Assembly (NCBI GenBank): GCA_944321345.1 | Contig: CALUKY010000008.1 | Span: 1-64,000 of the forward strand | From: an uncultured Paraprevotella sp. | Lineage (GTDB): Bacteria > Bacteroidota > Bacteroidia > Bacteroidales > Bacteroidaceae | DNA: 64,000 nt | Direction: 5' to 3' | Shown: positions 17,901 to 25,770 of the stretch, piece after piece | Layout of the letters: each line of letters starts with the position of its first letter | How positions within the stretch are numbered: the stretch's first letter is position 1 | Program-made: the position numbers and the translations under genes | Notes under the pieces: model-generated | The model's input: the letters and a program-made list of their open reading frames with translations, nothing else | Database searches by the model: none | Told to the model about the DNA's origin: nothing

Positions 17901-19538
17901 CTGCAAATAAGGTTGCCCCACATCAACAGCCTCTCCCCAATTTGAATGCCAAAAAGTTTTTTCATATTGCCCTATCGCATTCATGCCCATTACAGTATCC
18001 GCATCCAAAAGTCCTTCATAACCTAAACCATCTTTATGGTTAGGATTCAAAGTATTATGATCTGCATTAGAAAATACAACCATAGAATCTGTTTTATAGT
18101 CATCTAAGGTAACCAACCAATGCTCCGGCAAAGTATCAATTGTTACATTACAGCCTCGCCTATATTTATCTTGCGCTTTATTAACTAATAATTCTAATTC
18201 TGCTTTTTGCAAATAAAATTCTGTCTCACGTAAACCAATGTTAATAAAAGCTTGAGCCGTATCAGCATCTAAAGGACGCAAATACCACGAAGAACCTGTC
18301 AAAGTCCCACCAGCATATTCAACAACATCACCTTCTTTCCCTAAACCATGAGAATGGCCTGCTGTATGCATTGGCAAAGCATTTTCTAATGCGATATTAA
18401 AATCACCATTTTCCAAAAGAGATATATTGACAATACGAGCTACAGAATCACGCCCTGTCACATATTTTGTGGATATACCATTTGATTCAGAAATATATTG
18501 CTGCGTGCCCAAATTTTTCATACGCCAACTACCGTCAGAATGTTTTATAAATTCCCATCCCATAGTCGGTTCATTTTGATCATACGTTTTCCATTTAACG
18601 TCTCCCTTATTTGTTGCATACATAGCCATTTCTACTCCTTGCAGATCTTTAAAATTGGAGTATCCACTAACAACACGATAATATCCAGGAGTTAGCTGTT
18701 TACATCCGGAAAAGATCAAATCATCCCATGCTTTCTTTAATGCATTGTAAGCATGCTCACATTCCAATAAATCAGCTTCCTCTTGCGCAATCAGTATTTT
18801 AGCATTTTCTCTACAATCGTTAAAGGCTGTAACTAAACCAACATCATAATCTCCCCAATCATTTCCAGAAACAAAATGCAAATTGGCAACTTGTTCATAT
18901 AAAAATTTAAGATCCTCTATATAATCAACCTCTGAAACAGTTCTATAAACCTGAATAGTACCGTTACTTGAAATATATGAACTTACATAAGGATTCTCTT
19001 TGCTAAAATCCAAACATAAAAAGGAACGATATTCTAAACATTCTTTACATTGAGTTAAAAGAAATAAGTGATTCACCCAAGTAACCTTATCTTGTGAATA
19101 ATCAGGTACGGAACGGGAATAAACTACAAACTGACTAGCATTCTTTTTATCATCTGCATAAACCAAGCGGTAATTCTTCATTCCTCTAATGCCCATATTC
19201 GGATCATATACCAAATACTTACCTGTTACCTCATTTTTTAAATAATAATAAGGAAAACCTTCATACATTCCCCCAGCACTCTCCAAAACAAATACAATGG
19301 TGGGATGAGTAAATGATTCCGGCAATTCTCTCCAAATCAAACTATCACCGGCAGAACCTAAAAAACGATAACTTGGCTGATTGCCATTATAAACAGATTC
19401 AGTATACCGAATCGCAATTTTATCACCCGACTTTAGTTCTAAAGGATTGGTTATTTGCCCAATAAGATTCACCTTCCCATGAGCAACAAAAGTCAAACTC
19501 AAGAAATAAGTCAAACAAATAAACAGTAGTCTTCTCAT
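14943..19538 (-). CDS. large secreted multidomain protein with discoidin-like domain and sorting-like tail
   Basis: A 1531-residue exported protein. Residues 1-21 form a signal peptide (cleavage near AHG-KV). A region near 530-670 looks like an F5/8-type C (discoidin) sugar-binding domain (SNWGEAVDVGQPYLQFKL, KYQYVRVTWKSENGFTHFAGF). Helical spacers (near 240-280 and 650-780) and ricin-like or beta-trefoil-like segments may be present, but I cannot define them. The C-terminus, VEIYDLSGRRVTD to PGVYIVNGKKLVIK, is the canonical Prevotella/Bacteroides C-terminal sorting-type tail. No catalytic motif is recognised. AT-rich codon use sets it apart from the neighbouring carB. The 47-residue ORF follows it. 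Confidence 0.75.
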   Translation of the reverse strand: MRRLLFICLTYFLSLTFVAHGKVNLIGQITNPLELKSGDKIAIRYTESVYNGNQPSYRFLGSAGDSLIWRELPESFTHPTIVFVLESAGGMYEGFPYYYLKNEVTGKYLVYDPNMGIRGMKNYRLVYADDKKNASQFVVYSRSVPDYSQDKVTWVNHLFLLTQCKECLEYRSFLCLDFSKENPYVSSYISSNGTIQVYRTVSEVDYIEDLKFLYEQVANLHFVSGNDWGDYDVGLVTAFNDCRENAKILIAQEEADLLECEHAYNALKKAWDDLIFSGCKQLTPGYYRVVSGYSNFKDLQGVEMAMYATNKGDVKWKTYDQNEPTMGWEFIKHSDGSWRMKNLGTQQYISESNGISTKYVTGRDSVARIVNISLLENGDFNIALENALPMHTAGHSHGLGKEGDVVEYAGGTLTGSSWYLRPLDADTAQAFINIGLRETEFYLQKAELELLVNKAQDKYRRGCNVTIDTLPEHWLVTLDDYKTDSMVVFSNADHNTLNPNHKDGLGYEGLLDADTVMGMNAIGQYEKTFWHSNWGEAVDVGQPYLQFKLNKAVESFAVSILRRRNISQATEIYFQVTNDTTSGEWVDVGAITGLPASIYSYDDASLAYQSDMFELGGKYQYVRVTWKSENGFTHFAGFHFQDAKIESNSLIYRSDIKEYATSLNRSILEARTVLKDSLSTLNDIFLAYIQLQKAYEEYEKIFPDATELKTYLQDVKDYFAMTVSENMSDGRIEIYPDPGTYKEADIQKMHSQIESVESSIRNMELNNSFSQLDIDLILRDLKGYYRDFREKQRWIQAADSEKTGVWYYISINQRFYDITGTEQDKHQTDDGYYIRRGMMYVKSLDGVVNNAELRFGTKADMLRNGITDMDYATWRFIQVNDTSYAIQNKATGLFVSCAAVRENIYSNSASLSLNPNFFTLREIGYGSFILDAYNVNGEYLYPLHAQTLGQKVVYWNNCNLDGGSCWDIYTTDCTESGVLVGDYEFPIINYDKVPSGRLLPCYFPVGLQKITDDSSLGNAAYEITQTGKMGVVLSPKENNSCLRACEPFFYIPGNNMSSASDNDSIILKLQVAMNVDFSAQKTVNGVTGSLVPSVIPEDAYLLSEGLPQSFTNEYSGDVYNNYNFVYFVPDRVVSSEIKSKSIVIPYANMSLIGSDYLLSELNRSATYLCYLGDKIGQYTDTVHFAETYTKTARIWPNAIDDDNAYEMADSLKSLREALRLNLPTSGRAYRFKNSESGLYLQSYTDGNYLTLSDSPSIESSTFYYGNDRHLTGSMMHLQLNGAAYANKSTGTEYFFREVFGKLGLMQIVSPDNSYLTGRGYYLSEESYDSGDNSYWYVEDVSDKYIPAFNVELRNYEDNGYTTLYLPVAVKLTDGMEAYVGRIEDGWLKMSKLEGDIVPPAVPVIIKGMPGNYQLLYDGYAENNISMQNDLRGIFADKSISEEMNPYTLQIVDNQLGFFKYSGNLLNAFKAYLDLPVGKQIRGVVWDDSTVTGIDELFGGNDVEIYDLSGRRVTDMKRPGVYIVNGKKLVIK

Positions 19539-19746
19539 AAGAATATTTTTTTAAAAATTAATAACATCAAAAACTATTTATTACAATAATCATTGTATAA
19601 AATTCAATTGAACATATAAATACAATCAATATATTTTTACAAATAAAAAGAAAATTCATTCAATATACAAAACAATAAACTTAAAAATTGTTTCTTTATC
19701 TACAAACATCTCTCAGGAAGTACTTTTATTATCAAATCACAAAAAT

Positions 19747-19810
19747 AAAATGAATCTTCATGACCCAAAATCCCTTTAGGAAGAAACCCTTTATCATGAA
19801 GATTCATTTT
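19747..19810. repeat. 17-bp perfect inverted repeat (hairpin)
   Basis: AAAATGAATCTTCATGA and its exact complement are separated by 30 bases. It may be a stem-loop in the leader region or a relic of a terminator. It is not followed by a long T-run. Confidence 0.5.
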
Positions 19811-19861
19811 AAACTATACTATCTGAAACAATGAATTAATCTTTATATTTAGAATTCATTT

Positions 19862-19935
19862 TCAAATATTCTCATACATCAGCTGGTTGACAAACTGATT
19901 ACTTCCCTTCTAAAGCTGATAGAGACAGACTCTAG
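19862..19935 (-). pseudogene. decayed copy of the 47-residue small ORF
   Basis: The minus strand reads KGSNQFVNQLMYENI before a TGA, matching EGSDQFSNELIYENI of the intact ORF at 14789-14932. Upstream the frame is shifted and broken. Confidence 0.6.
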
Positions 19936-19955
19936 GCACTTTCTAACCAAACAGA

Positions 19956-20028
19956 TCATTTCTTCTTACTGTTGTCCGGAAGAATATAATCATACACTTT
20001 TTGTCTACAAAAGCTATATTGGAAAGCA
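19956..20028 (-). pseudogene. decayed copy of the 59-codon remnant
   Basis: Reads FQYSFCRQKVYDYILPDNSKKK and then stops. It aligns with the tail of the remnant at 14359-14538. The DNA of the two loci (14338-14437 and 19938-20030) is clearly related. Confidence 0.6.
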
Positions 20029-20036
20029 TAAAAAAA

Positions 20037-20074
20037 CTCTCTCCGACAAATCCTGTGATTGTCGGAGAGAGTTT
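20037..20074 (-). terminator. rho-independent terminator of carB
   Basis: On the minus strand AAACTCTCTCCGACAA pairs with TTGTCGGAGAGAGTTT and is followed by a T-run. It lies 30 bases beyond the carB stop. Confidence 0.85.
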
Positions 20075-20103
20075 ATAGTGTTTCAAAAAACGGGTCAGAG
20101 TGA

Positions 20104-23100
20104 TTATTTATACTCCTGCCAGCTCTTGATCTGGATGTCTTCCATATTCATCTCGCAGAAGGCTTCGATGAAGGCCTTGGCCAGACGGGCATTGGTCATC
20201 AACGGAATGTTGTGATCGATGGCACCACGACGGATGCGGTAACCGTTGGTCAGCTCGCGCTTGCTGTGATTCTTCGGAATGTTCACAATCAGGTCGAACT
20301 TATGATCGGCAATCATCTTCATCACATTATTTTCATCCTGCGGATTCTCATCCGGCCAGTGCACGGTAACAGCCGGCACATTGTTCTCGTTCAGGAAGGT
20401 TGCAGTGCCCGGAGTAGCGTAAATTTCATAACCCTTGGCAGCCAGCATACGGCTTGCGTCGAGCAGATCCACCTTAGACTTGGCAGCGCCGGAAGAGAAC
20501 ATGACAGACTTCTTCGGAATCTTGTAACCGGTAGCGATGAGCGCGTTCAACAGAGCTTCGTTGAAGTCATCGCCCAAACAACCTACCTCACCGGTTGAAG
20601 ACATGTCTACACCCAATACCGGGTCGGCATTCTGCAAACGGGCAAATGAGAACTGAGAAGCCTTCACACCGATACGGTCGATATCGAATGCAGACTTGTC
20701 CGGCTGGCTGTATGGAGCATCAAGCATAATGCGGGTTGCGGTTTCGATGAAGTTGCGCTTCAGAATCTTCGATACGAACGGGAAGCTTCGTGAAGCACGC
20801 AGGTTACACTCAATAACCTTCACCTGACGGCCCTTGGCCAGGAACTGGATGTTGAACGGTCCGGAGATGTTCAATTCCTTGGCAATCTGACGGCTGATCT
20901 TCTTGATAGCACGTGCCGTTGAGAAGTAGATCTGCTGTGCCGGGAATACCAGTGTAGCGTCACCGGAATGCACACCGGCAAACTCAACGTGCTCGGAAAT
21001 AGCGTATTCCACCACCTCACCGTTCTGAGCTACCGCGTCGAACTCAATCTCCTTGGTCTCCTGCATGAACTGAGAAACCACAACCGGATATTCCTTAGAT
21101 ACCTCGGTAGCCATCTGCAGGAATCGGGTCAGCTCTTCTTCGTTGTGACATACGTTCATGGCAGCACCGGAAAGCACGTATGACGGACGAACCAGAACCG
21201 GATAACCTACCTTGTCGATAAAGGCTTTCATCTCATCCAGGCTGGTCAGCTCCTGCCATGCCGGCTGGTCAATACCCAGCTGGTCGAGCATTGCAGAGAA
21301 CTTGTTACGGTTTTCGGCACGGTCGATAGATACCGGAGAGGTACCCAGAATAGGCACAGACTGACGATGCAGCTTCATGGCCAAGTTGTTCGGAATCTGA
21401 CCACCCACAGATACAATCACACCGCGTGGCTGCTCCAGATCGATGACATCGAGTACGCGCTCGAAAGACAGTTCATCGAAGTACAGACGGTCGCACATGT
21501 CGTAGTCGGTAGAAACAGTTTCCGGGTTGTAGTTGATCATGATAGACTTGTAACCCAGCTTGCGGGCTGTCTGAATGGCATTTACAGAGCACCAGTCAAA
21601 CTCTACGGAAGAACCGATGCGGTAAGCTCCTGATCCCAGTACGACGACTGATTTCTCGTTCTTATAATAGTTCACGTCGTAACCCTCTACGGCGTAAGTC
21701 ATATACAGATAGTTGGTCAGTTCCGGATGTTCTGAAGCAACGGTATTGATGCGCTTCACAGCCGGCAGGATACCCAGCTGCTTGCGGTAAGCACGCACCT
21801 GAAGGTTTTCCTTCTCCATATTCCCCTGCTGTGGTTTCAGCACGAAACGGGCAATCTGGAAATCAGAGAAGCCCAGCACCTTTGCCTCACGCAACAGCTC
21901 GGCAGAAATATCTTCCAGTTTGTTGTGTTCCTGCAAACGGGCCTTCATGTCCACAATGTTCTTCAGCTTATCGATGAACCAAGGGTCAATCTTAGTCAGT
22001 TCGAAGATGCGCTCAATGGTATATCCTTCTTCCAAAGCCTGGGCCATGGCAAAGATACGCAAGTCGGTCGGATTGGCCAGTTCATCGTCCAGATTGTCGA
22101 AGTGAATATTTTCATTGCCCACAAATCCGTGCATACCCTGACCGATCATACGGAGTCCCTTCTGGATGATTTCCTCGAAAGAACGGCCGATAGACATGAT
22201 TTCGCCCACAGACTTCATGCTGGAACCGATATGACGGGATACACCGGCAAACTTGGTGAGGTCCCAACGTGGAATCTTACAAATCAGATAGTCCAGAGAA
22301 GGGGCTACATATGCTGAGTTCGGAGTGCCCATCTCACCGATCTGATCCAAAGTATAACCCAAACCGATCTTGGCGGCTACGAAAGCCAACGGATAACCGG
22401 TTGCCTTGGAAGCCAGAGCTGATGAACGGCTCAAACGGGCATTTACCTCGATGACACGATAGTCGTCGGTATCGGCGTTGAACGCATACTGGATGTTACA
22501 CTCACCCACAATACCCAAATGACGGATACATTTCTTGGAGAGTTCCTGAAGCATGCTCACCTGATCTTCGGTCAGGGAGCAGGTCGGAGCCACGACGATA
22601 GACTCACCGGTGTGGATACCCAGCGGGTCGAAGTTTTCCATGCTGGCCACTGTGAAGCAGTGGTCGTTGGCATCGCGGATCACCTCAAACTCGATTTCCT
22701 TCCAGCCTTTCAGAGACTCCTCTACCAAGATCTGCGGAGAGAAAGTAAAGGCGCTCTCGGCCAGTTCGATGAATTTCTCTTCGTTCGGACAGATACCGCT
22801 ACCCAAACCTCCCAAAGCATAAGCCGAGCGGATCATCACCGGATAACCGATGCGACGGGCGGCAGCCAAGGCGTCTTCCATGTTTTCCACGGCCTGGCTC
22901 ACCGGAGTCTTCATCTTGATCTCGTCCAGTTTCTTCACGAACAGGTCGCGGTCCTCTGTATACATAATCGCCTCGACGGAAGTACCCAGTACTTCAACTC
23001 CATATTCCTTCAGAATACCCTTCTGATAGAGTTCCGTACCACAGTTCAATGCGGTCTGTCCTCCAAAAGCGAGCAGAATACCGTCCGGACGCTCTTTCTT

Positions 23101-23328
23101 GATGATTTCGGTTACAAAATAAGGGGTAACCGGCAGGAAATACACCTGATCGGCAATACCTTCCGAGGTCTGGATGGTGGCAATATTCGGATTTACCAGA
23201 ACGGAGCGGATTCCTTCCTCACGCAAGGCCTTCAATGCCTGCGAACCTGAATAGTCAAACTCACCGGCCTGACCGATTTTCAAGGCACCGGAACCCAGTA
23301 CCAGTACTTTCTTCAATTGTTTCTTCAT
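20104..23328 (-). CDS. carB: carbamoyl-phosphate synthase large subunit
   Basis: A 1074-residue large subunit that makes carbamoyl phosphate from bicarbonate, ATP and ammonia delivered by the CarA glutaminase, for pyrimidine and arginine synthesis. The two homologous ATP-grasp halves are seen (VLVLGSGALKIGQAGEFDYSG and VVVLGSGAYRIGSSVEFDWCS), and the C-terminal MGS-like regulatory domain spans about 940-1074. I chose ATG at 23328 because the longer frame begins at 23358, between the -7 box and the expected transcription start. The gene stands alone: no carA is adjacent, which is unusual for a synthase pair. A strong terminator follows. Confidence 0.97.
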   Translation of the reverse strand: MKKQLKKVLVLGSGALKIGQAGEFDYSGSQALKALREEGIRSVLVNPNIATIQTSEGIADQVYFLPVTPYFVTEIIKKERPDGILLAFGGQTALNCGTELYQKGILKEYGVEVLGTSVEAIMYTEDRDLFVKKLDEIKMKTPVSQAVENMEDALAAARRIGYPVMIRSAYALGGLGSGICPNEEKFIELAESAFTFSPQILVEESLKGWKEIEFEVIRDANDHCFTVASMENFDPLGIHTGESIVVAPTCSLTEDQVSMLQELSKKCIRHLGIVGECNIQYAFNADTDDYRVIEVNARLSRSSALASKATGYPLAFVAAKIGLGYTLDQIGEMGTPNSAYVAPSLDYLICKIPRWDLTKFAGVSRHIGSSMKSVGEIMSIGRSFEEIIQKGLRMIGQGMHGFVGNENIHFDNLDDELANPTDLRIFAMAQALEEGYTIERIFELTKIDPWFIDKLKNIVDMKARLQEHNKLEDISAELLREAKVLGFSDFQIARFVLKPQQGNMEKENLQVRAYRKQLGILPAVKRINTVASEHPELTNYLYMTYAVEGYDVNYYKNEKSVVVLGSGAYRIGSSVEFDWCSVNAIQTARKLGYKSIMINYNPETVSTDYDMCDRLYFDELSFERVLDVIDLEQPRGVIVSVGGQIPNNLAMKLHRQSVPILGTSPVSIDRAENRNKFSAMLDQLGIDQPAWQELTSLDEMKAFIDKVGYPVLVRPSYVLSGAAMNVCHNEEELTRFLQMATEVSKEYPVVVSQFMQETKEIEFDAVAQNGEVVEYAISEHVEFAGVHSGDATLVFPAQQIYFSTARAIKKISRQIAKELNISGPFNIQFLAKGRQVKVIECNLRASRSFPFVSKILKRNFIETATRIMLDAPYSQPDKSAFDIDRIGVKASQFSFARLQNADPVLGVDMSSTGEVGCLGDDFNEALLNALIATGYKIPKKSVMFSSGAAKSKVDLLDASRMLAAKGYEIYATPGTATFLNENNVPAVTVHWPDENPQDENNVMKMIADHKFDLIVNIPKNHSKRELTNGYRIRRGAIDHNIPLMTNARLAKAFIEAFCEMNMEDIQIKSWQEYK

Positions 23329-23359
23329 GATTAATAGGTTTTTAAAGTTGTTCATCATG

Positions 23360-23367
23360 CAAATGTA
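23360..23367 (-). promoter_or_regulatory. -7 box of carB
   Basis: Reads TACATTTG on the minus strand, 32 bases before the chosen ATG, and settles the start choice. Confidence 0.7.
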
Positions 23368-23407
23368 AAAAATAAAACGGATTACCGGAACTCTTTCCGC
23401 ATAAAAA

Positions 23408-24199
23408 TCACAGAATTTCCAGTGTACGCAGAGCGTACTCTATTCCGTCATCATCCACACTGCGGGTAACAAATCCGGCGGCCGCCTTTACCTCGTCGGA
23501 AGCATTGCCCATGGCAATGCCCAGACCGACATGACGCAACATATCGATATCATTTCCGCCATCGCCGAAAGCTATAGTCTGATTCAAGGAAATGCCCTCA
23601 TGTTCCAACATACGGTCAATGCCGTAACTCTTGCTTACTCCCCGGGTAATGATGTCGGCAAAGGTGTGATGCCAGCGCATGGCCACACAACCGGGCATCA
23701 GCTGCTCCATATAGCGGGCTTCGTCCTGAGGCGGGAAGAAGGCGATAATCTGCAGAATGTCTTTCTCCAACGCATGAGCCACCGGCAGCACGGCCGGAAT
23801 CTCGAAATTCAACAGACGGGACAGATCTTCCAGCTCGGGCGACAGACCGGTAACGAAAAGTTCATCCTGCGCCACAAAAATAATAGGGAAAGCTTCCTGA
23901 GGGCAGGTTTCATGATGATGAACCAGACGTTCTATATCACTGCGGTCTACCGTGCGCAAAGCGAATGAATTTCCTTCGCGGTCAATGCAGTGGGCTCCGG
24001 TTGTCGTCACCAGACCGTCATACTCCAACTCTCCCAAATTGTCAATAAAGAGCAAGGGGCGACCGGTCGCCACATAAACTTTAATACCTTTACGGCGTAC
24101 GGCTTTTACGGCTTCAAGTGTCGAAGCGGGAATGGCATGAGTCTTGAAAGACACCAAGGTGCCGTCAATATCTAAAAAAATCGCTTTACAATCCATCAT
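23408..24199 (-). CDS. HAD superfamily (Cof-type) hydrolase
   Basis: A 263-residue phosphatase of the haloacid dehalogenase superfamily, Cof/HAD-IIB type, which usually dephosphorylates sugar phosphates or nucleotide-related metabolites. Motif I is FLDIDGTLVSF near residues 8-18 with the nucleophile Asp, motif II is the Thr in YVATGRP, and motif IV is FGDGGNDIDML. The large cap between motifs II and III fits type IIB. The substrate cannot be predicted. It precedes carB in the same direction with about 80 bases between, but carB has its own promoter. Confidence 0.9.
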   Translation of the reverse strand: MMDCKAIFLDIDGTLVSFKTHAIPASTLEAVKAVRRKGIKVYVATGRPLLFIDNLGELEYDGLVTTTGAHCIDREGNSFALRTVDRSDIERLVHHHETCPQEAFPIIFVAQDELFVTGLSPELEDLSRLLNFEIPAVLPVAHALEKDILQIIAFFPPQDEARYMEQLMPGCVAMRWHHTFADIITRGVSKSYGIDRMLEHEGISLNQTIAFGDGGNDIDMLRHVGLGIAMGNASDEVKAAAGFVTRSVDDDGIEYALRTLEIL

Positions 24200-24225
24200 A
24201 ATATTTCCATGTATTATTCAAAAAA

Positions 24226-24268
24226 AAAACTCATTTCCGAATGCTTGGACATTCTGAAATGAGTTTTT
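24226..24268 (-). terminator. terminator of the DUF1573 gene
   Basis: AAAACTCATTTC pairs with GAAATGAGTTTT, with A/T runs on both sides, so it can work in both directions. It lies just beyond the DUF1573 stop. Confidence 0.8.
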
Positions 24269-24300
24269 CGTGGTTTATTTCTTTAGTTCAAATATGCGTT

Positions 24301-24702
24301 TTATTTCTTTGAAGCTTCCATCGTGCCTTCTACATACAGACGTACCATCTTGGTCTTGCCGTTCGTGCGCACGGTGATGGACTTCTTGAAGTGTCCCGGG
24401 AACTTACCGGCACCGTTATAGCGGATTTCCAGTTTTCCTTTCTCTCCCGGCTTTACCGGTTCCTTGGTATAAGTAGGCACGGCACATCCGCAAGAAGGAA
24501 CGGCCTGATGAATGATCAGCGGCGCAGTTCCGGTATTGGTAAAAGTAAACACACAGGTCACCACGGGATCGTCCTCTGAGAAGGTGCCGAAGTTGTGGCT
24601 TGTTTTGTCAAACTTGATGTCGGCCTGTTTGGCAGCATTTTGGGCAAACGCCGTGGTCAACATCACAAAACACAGGAGAGTAAAAACTAGAACCTTCTTC
24701 AT
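24301..24702 (-). CDS. DUF1573 domain-containing exported protein
   Basis: A 133-residue protein with a clear signal peptide (MKKVLVFTLLCFVMLTTAFA) and one DUF1573 domain: FDKTSHNFGTFSEDDPV, TNTGTAPLIIHQAVPSCGCAVPTYTK, KGKLEIRYNGAGKFPGHFKKSITVRTN. The domain is an immunoglobulin-like beta-sandwich common in Bacteroidetes periplasm and related to ASH/MSP-type folds. The PSCGC motif is characteristic. I chose the internal ATG at 24702, since the longer frame from 24738 overlaps the -7 box. The role is unknown. It is a single-gene unit with its own promoter and terminator. Confidence 0.9.
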   Translation of the reverse strand: MKKVLVFTLLCFVMLTTAFAQNAAKQADIKFDKTSHNFGTFSEDDPVVTCVFTFTNTGTAPLIIHQAVPSCGCAVPTYTKEPVKPGEKGKLEIRYNGAGKFPGHFKKSITVRTNGKTKMVRLYVEGTMEASKK

Positions 24703-24735
24703 AATCTTCTTTTTAGGTTTAAAATTATTCCGATG

Positions 24736-24743
24736 CAAAAGTA
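24736..24743 (-). promoter_or_regulatory. -7 box of the DUF1573 gene
   Basis: Reads TACTTTTG on the minus strand, 34 bases before the start at 24702. Confidence 0.65.
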
Positions 24744-24839
24744 AAACTAAAAAATGAAACTGTCTACATTTTATTCTTAAAAAATAACATTTTACCTACA
24801 GTTTAAGATTTTTGCCCCTGCTGTTTTCTATTTTTATTA

Positions 24840-24847
24840 TAACTTTG
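24840..24847 (+). promoter_or_regulatory. -7 box of the DUF4286-ruvC unit
   Basis: TAACTTTG, an exact TAnnTTTG match 31 bases before the ATG at 24878. It excludes the longer start at 24812. Confidence 0.65.
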
Positions 24848-24877
24848 CACTTCATTACAAACAAATTATCAGAAAAT

Positions 24878-25189
24878 ATGTTAGTCTACAACATTACTTT
24901 CCAGGTGGATTTCAACGAAGCGCGCAACTTCGTCATCTGGGCTCATCAGGTATATATCCAGAAAACGCTCGAAACCGGTATGCTTCAGAAGGCCCGCCTG
25001 AGCAAGATCCTCTCACACCGCGATGAGGACACCGAGTGCTTCTCCCTGCAGTTTGAGGTGGAAAGCTCGGCCGTGCTCCACCAATGGTATACCAAAGTGG
25101 GCAAACAGTTGCACGACGAAATGGTGGCTCTGTTCAATGAAAAGGTGGTAGCCTTCTCTACCCTGATGGAAATCATCGAAGAAGCATGA
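24878..25189 (+). CDS. DUF4286 family protein
   Basis: A 103-residue soluble protein beginning [21 protein letters not shown], typical of the small DUF4286 family of Bacteroidetes. It has an antiparallel alpha/beta look and no catalytic motif. Its TGA overlaps the ruvC ATG by four bases (ATGA at 25186-25189), so translation is coupled to ruvC. This suggests a connected function or only shared expression. The longer frame from 24812 starts upstream of the -7 box and is rejected. Confidence 0.8.
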   Translation: MLVYNITFQVDFNEARNFVIWAHQVYIQKTLETGMLQKARLSKILSHRDEDTECFSLQFEVESSAVLHQWYTKVGKQLHDEMVALFNEKVVAFSTLMEIIEEA

Positions 25190-25761
25190 CACCAAAGAAA
25201 GACTGCGAAAAAATCATTCTGGGGGTGGACCCGGGTACCAATCTCATGGGATATGGTATTTTAAAAGTAAAAGGCAACCGTGCGGAAATGATCGCTATGG
25301 GAGTGATTGACCTGAGAAAATATACCGACCCGTACCTCAAACTGGGGCGCATTTTCGACCGTCTGAGCGGTATCATTGAGGCTTATCTGCCCGATGAGCT
25401 GGCTATCGAAGCTCCTTTCTTCGGAAAAAACGTACAGAGTATGCTCAAACTGGGGCGTGCGCAGGGAGTGGCCATTGCCGCGGCCATGAAGCATGAGGTA
25501 CCGATCACGGAGTATGCTCCCCTGAAAATCAAGATGGCCATTACCGGAAACGGGCAGGCCAGCAAGGAGCAGGTGGCGGGCATGCTGCAACGCATCCTGA
25601 AAATAGCCAACGCCGACATGCTTCCTTATCTGGACGCTACGGACGGACTGGCGGCTGCCTACTGCCATTTCCTGCAGATGGGACGCCCCGACACCACCAA
25701 AGCCTACTCGGGATGGAAGGATTTCATACAGAAGAATCCGGATAAGATCAAAGGATTATAA
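25186..25761 (+). CDS. ruvC: Holliday junction resolvase RuvC
   Basis: A 191-residue crossover-junction endonuclease that cuts four-way junctions made during recombination, working with RuvAB. The acidic quartet is visible: D15 in LGVDPGTN, E75 in [11 protein letters not shown], and D150 and D153 in [14 protein letters not shown]. Length and motif spacing match the family. It is coupled to DUF4286 by a four-base overlap and followed 9 bases later by a tandem ABC ATPase gene. ruvA and ruvB are not in the window. Confidence 0.97.
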   Translation: MTPKKDCEKIILGVDPGTNLMGYGILKVKGNRAEMIAMGVIDLRKYTDPYLKLGRIFDRLSGIIEAYLPDELAIEAPFFGKNVQSMLKLGRAQGVAIAAAMKHEVPITEYAPLKIKMAITGNGQASKEQVAGMLQRILKIANADMLPYLDATDGLAAAYCHFLQMGRPDTTKAYSGWKDFIQKNPDKIKGL

Positions 25762-25770
25762 AGAAACATC

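Larger units (their letters stand above)
19539..20103. other. AT-rich intergenic region with decayed repeats
   Basis: It holds, left to right, an A/T-rich stretch that must include the promoter of the 1531-residue gene (no clear TAnnTTTG), a 17-bp inverted repeat, decayed copies of the small ORF and of the 59-codon remnant, and the carB terminator. No intact gene is seen. Confidence 0.6.

Noticed and set aside
14943-19538. Possible glycoside hydrolase
   Set aside because: The discoidin-like domain is often attached to such enzymes, but no catalytic motif could be found.
22519-23250. 243-codon plus-strand ORF inside carB
   Set aside because: Antisense shadow of a highly conserved gene.
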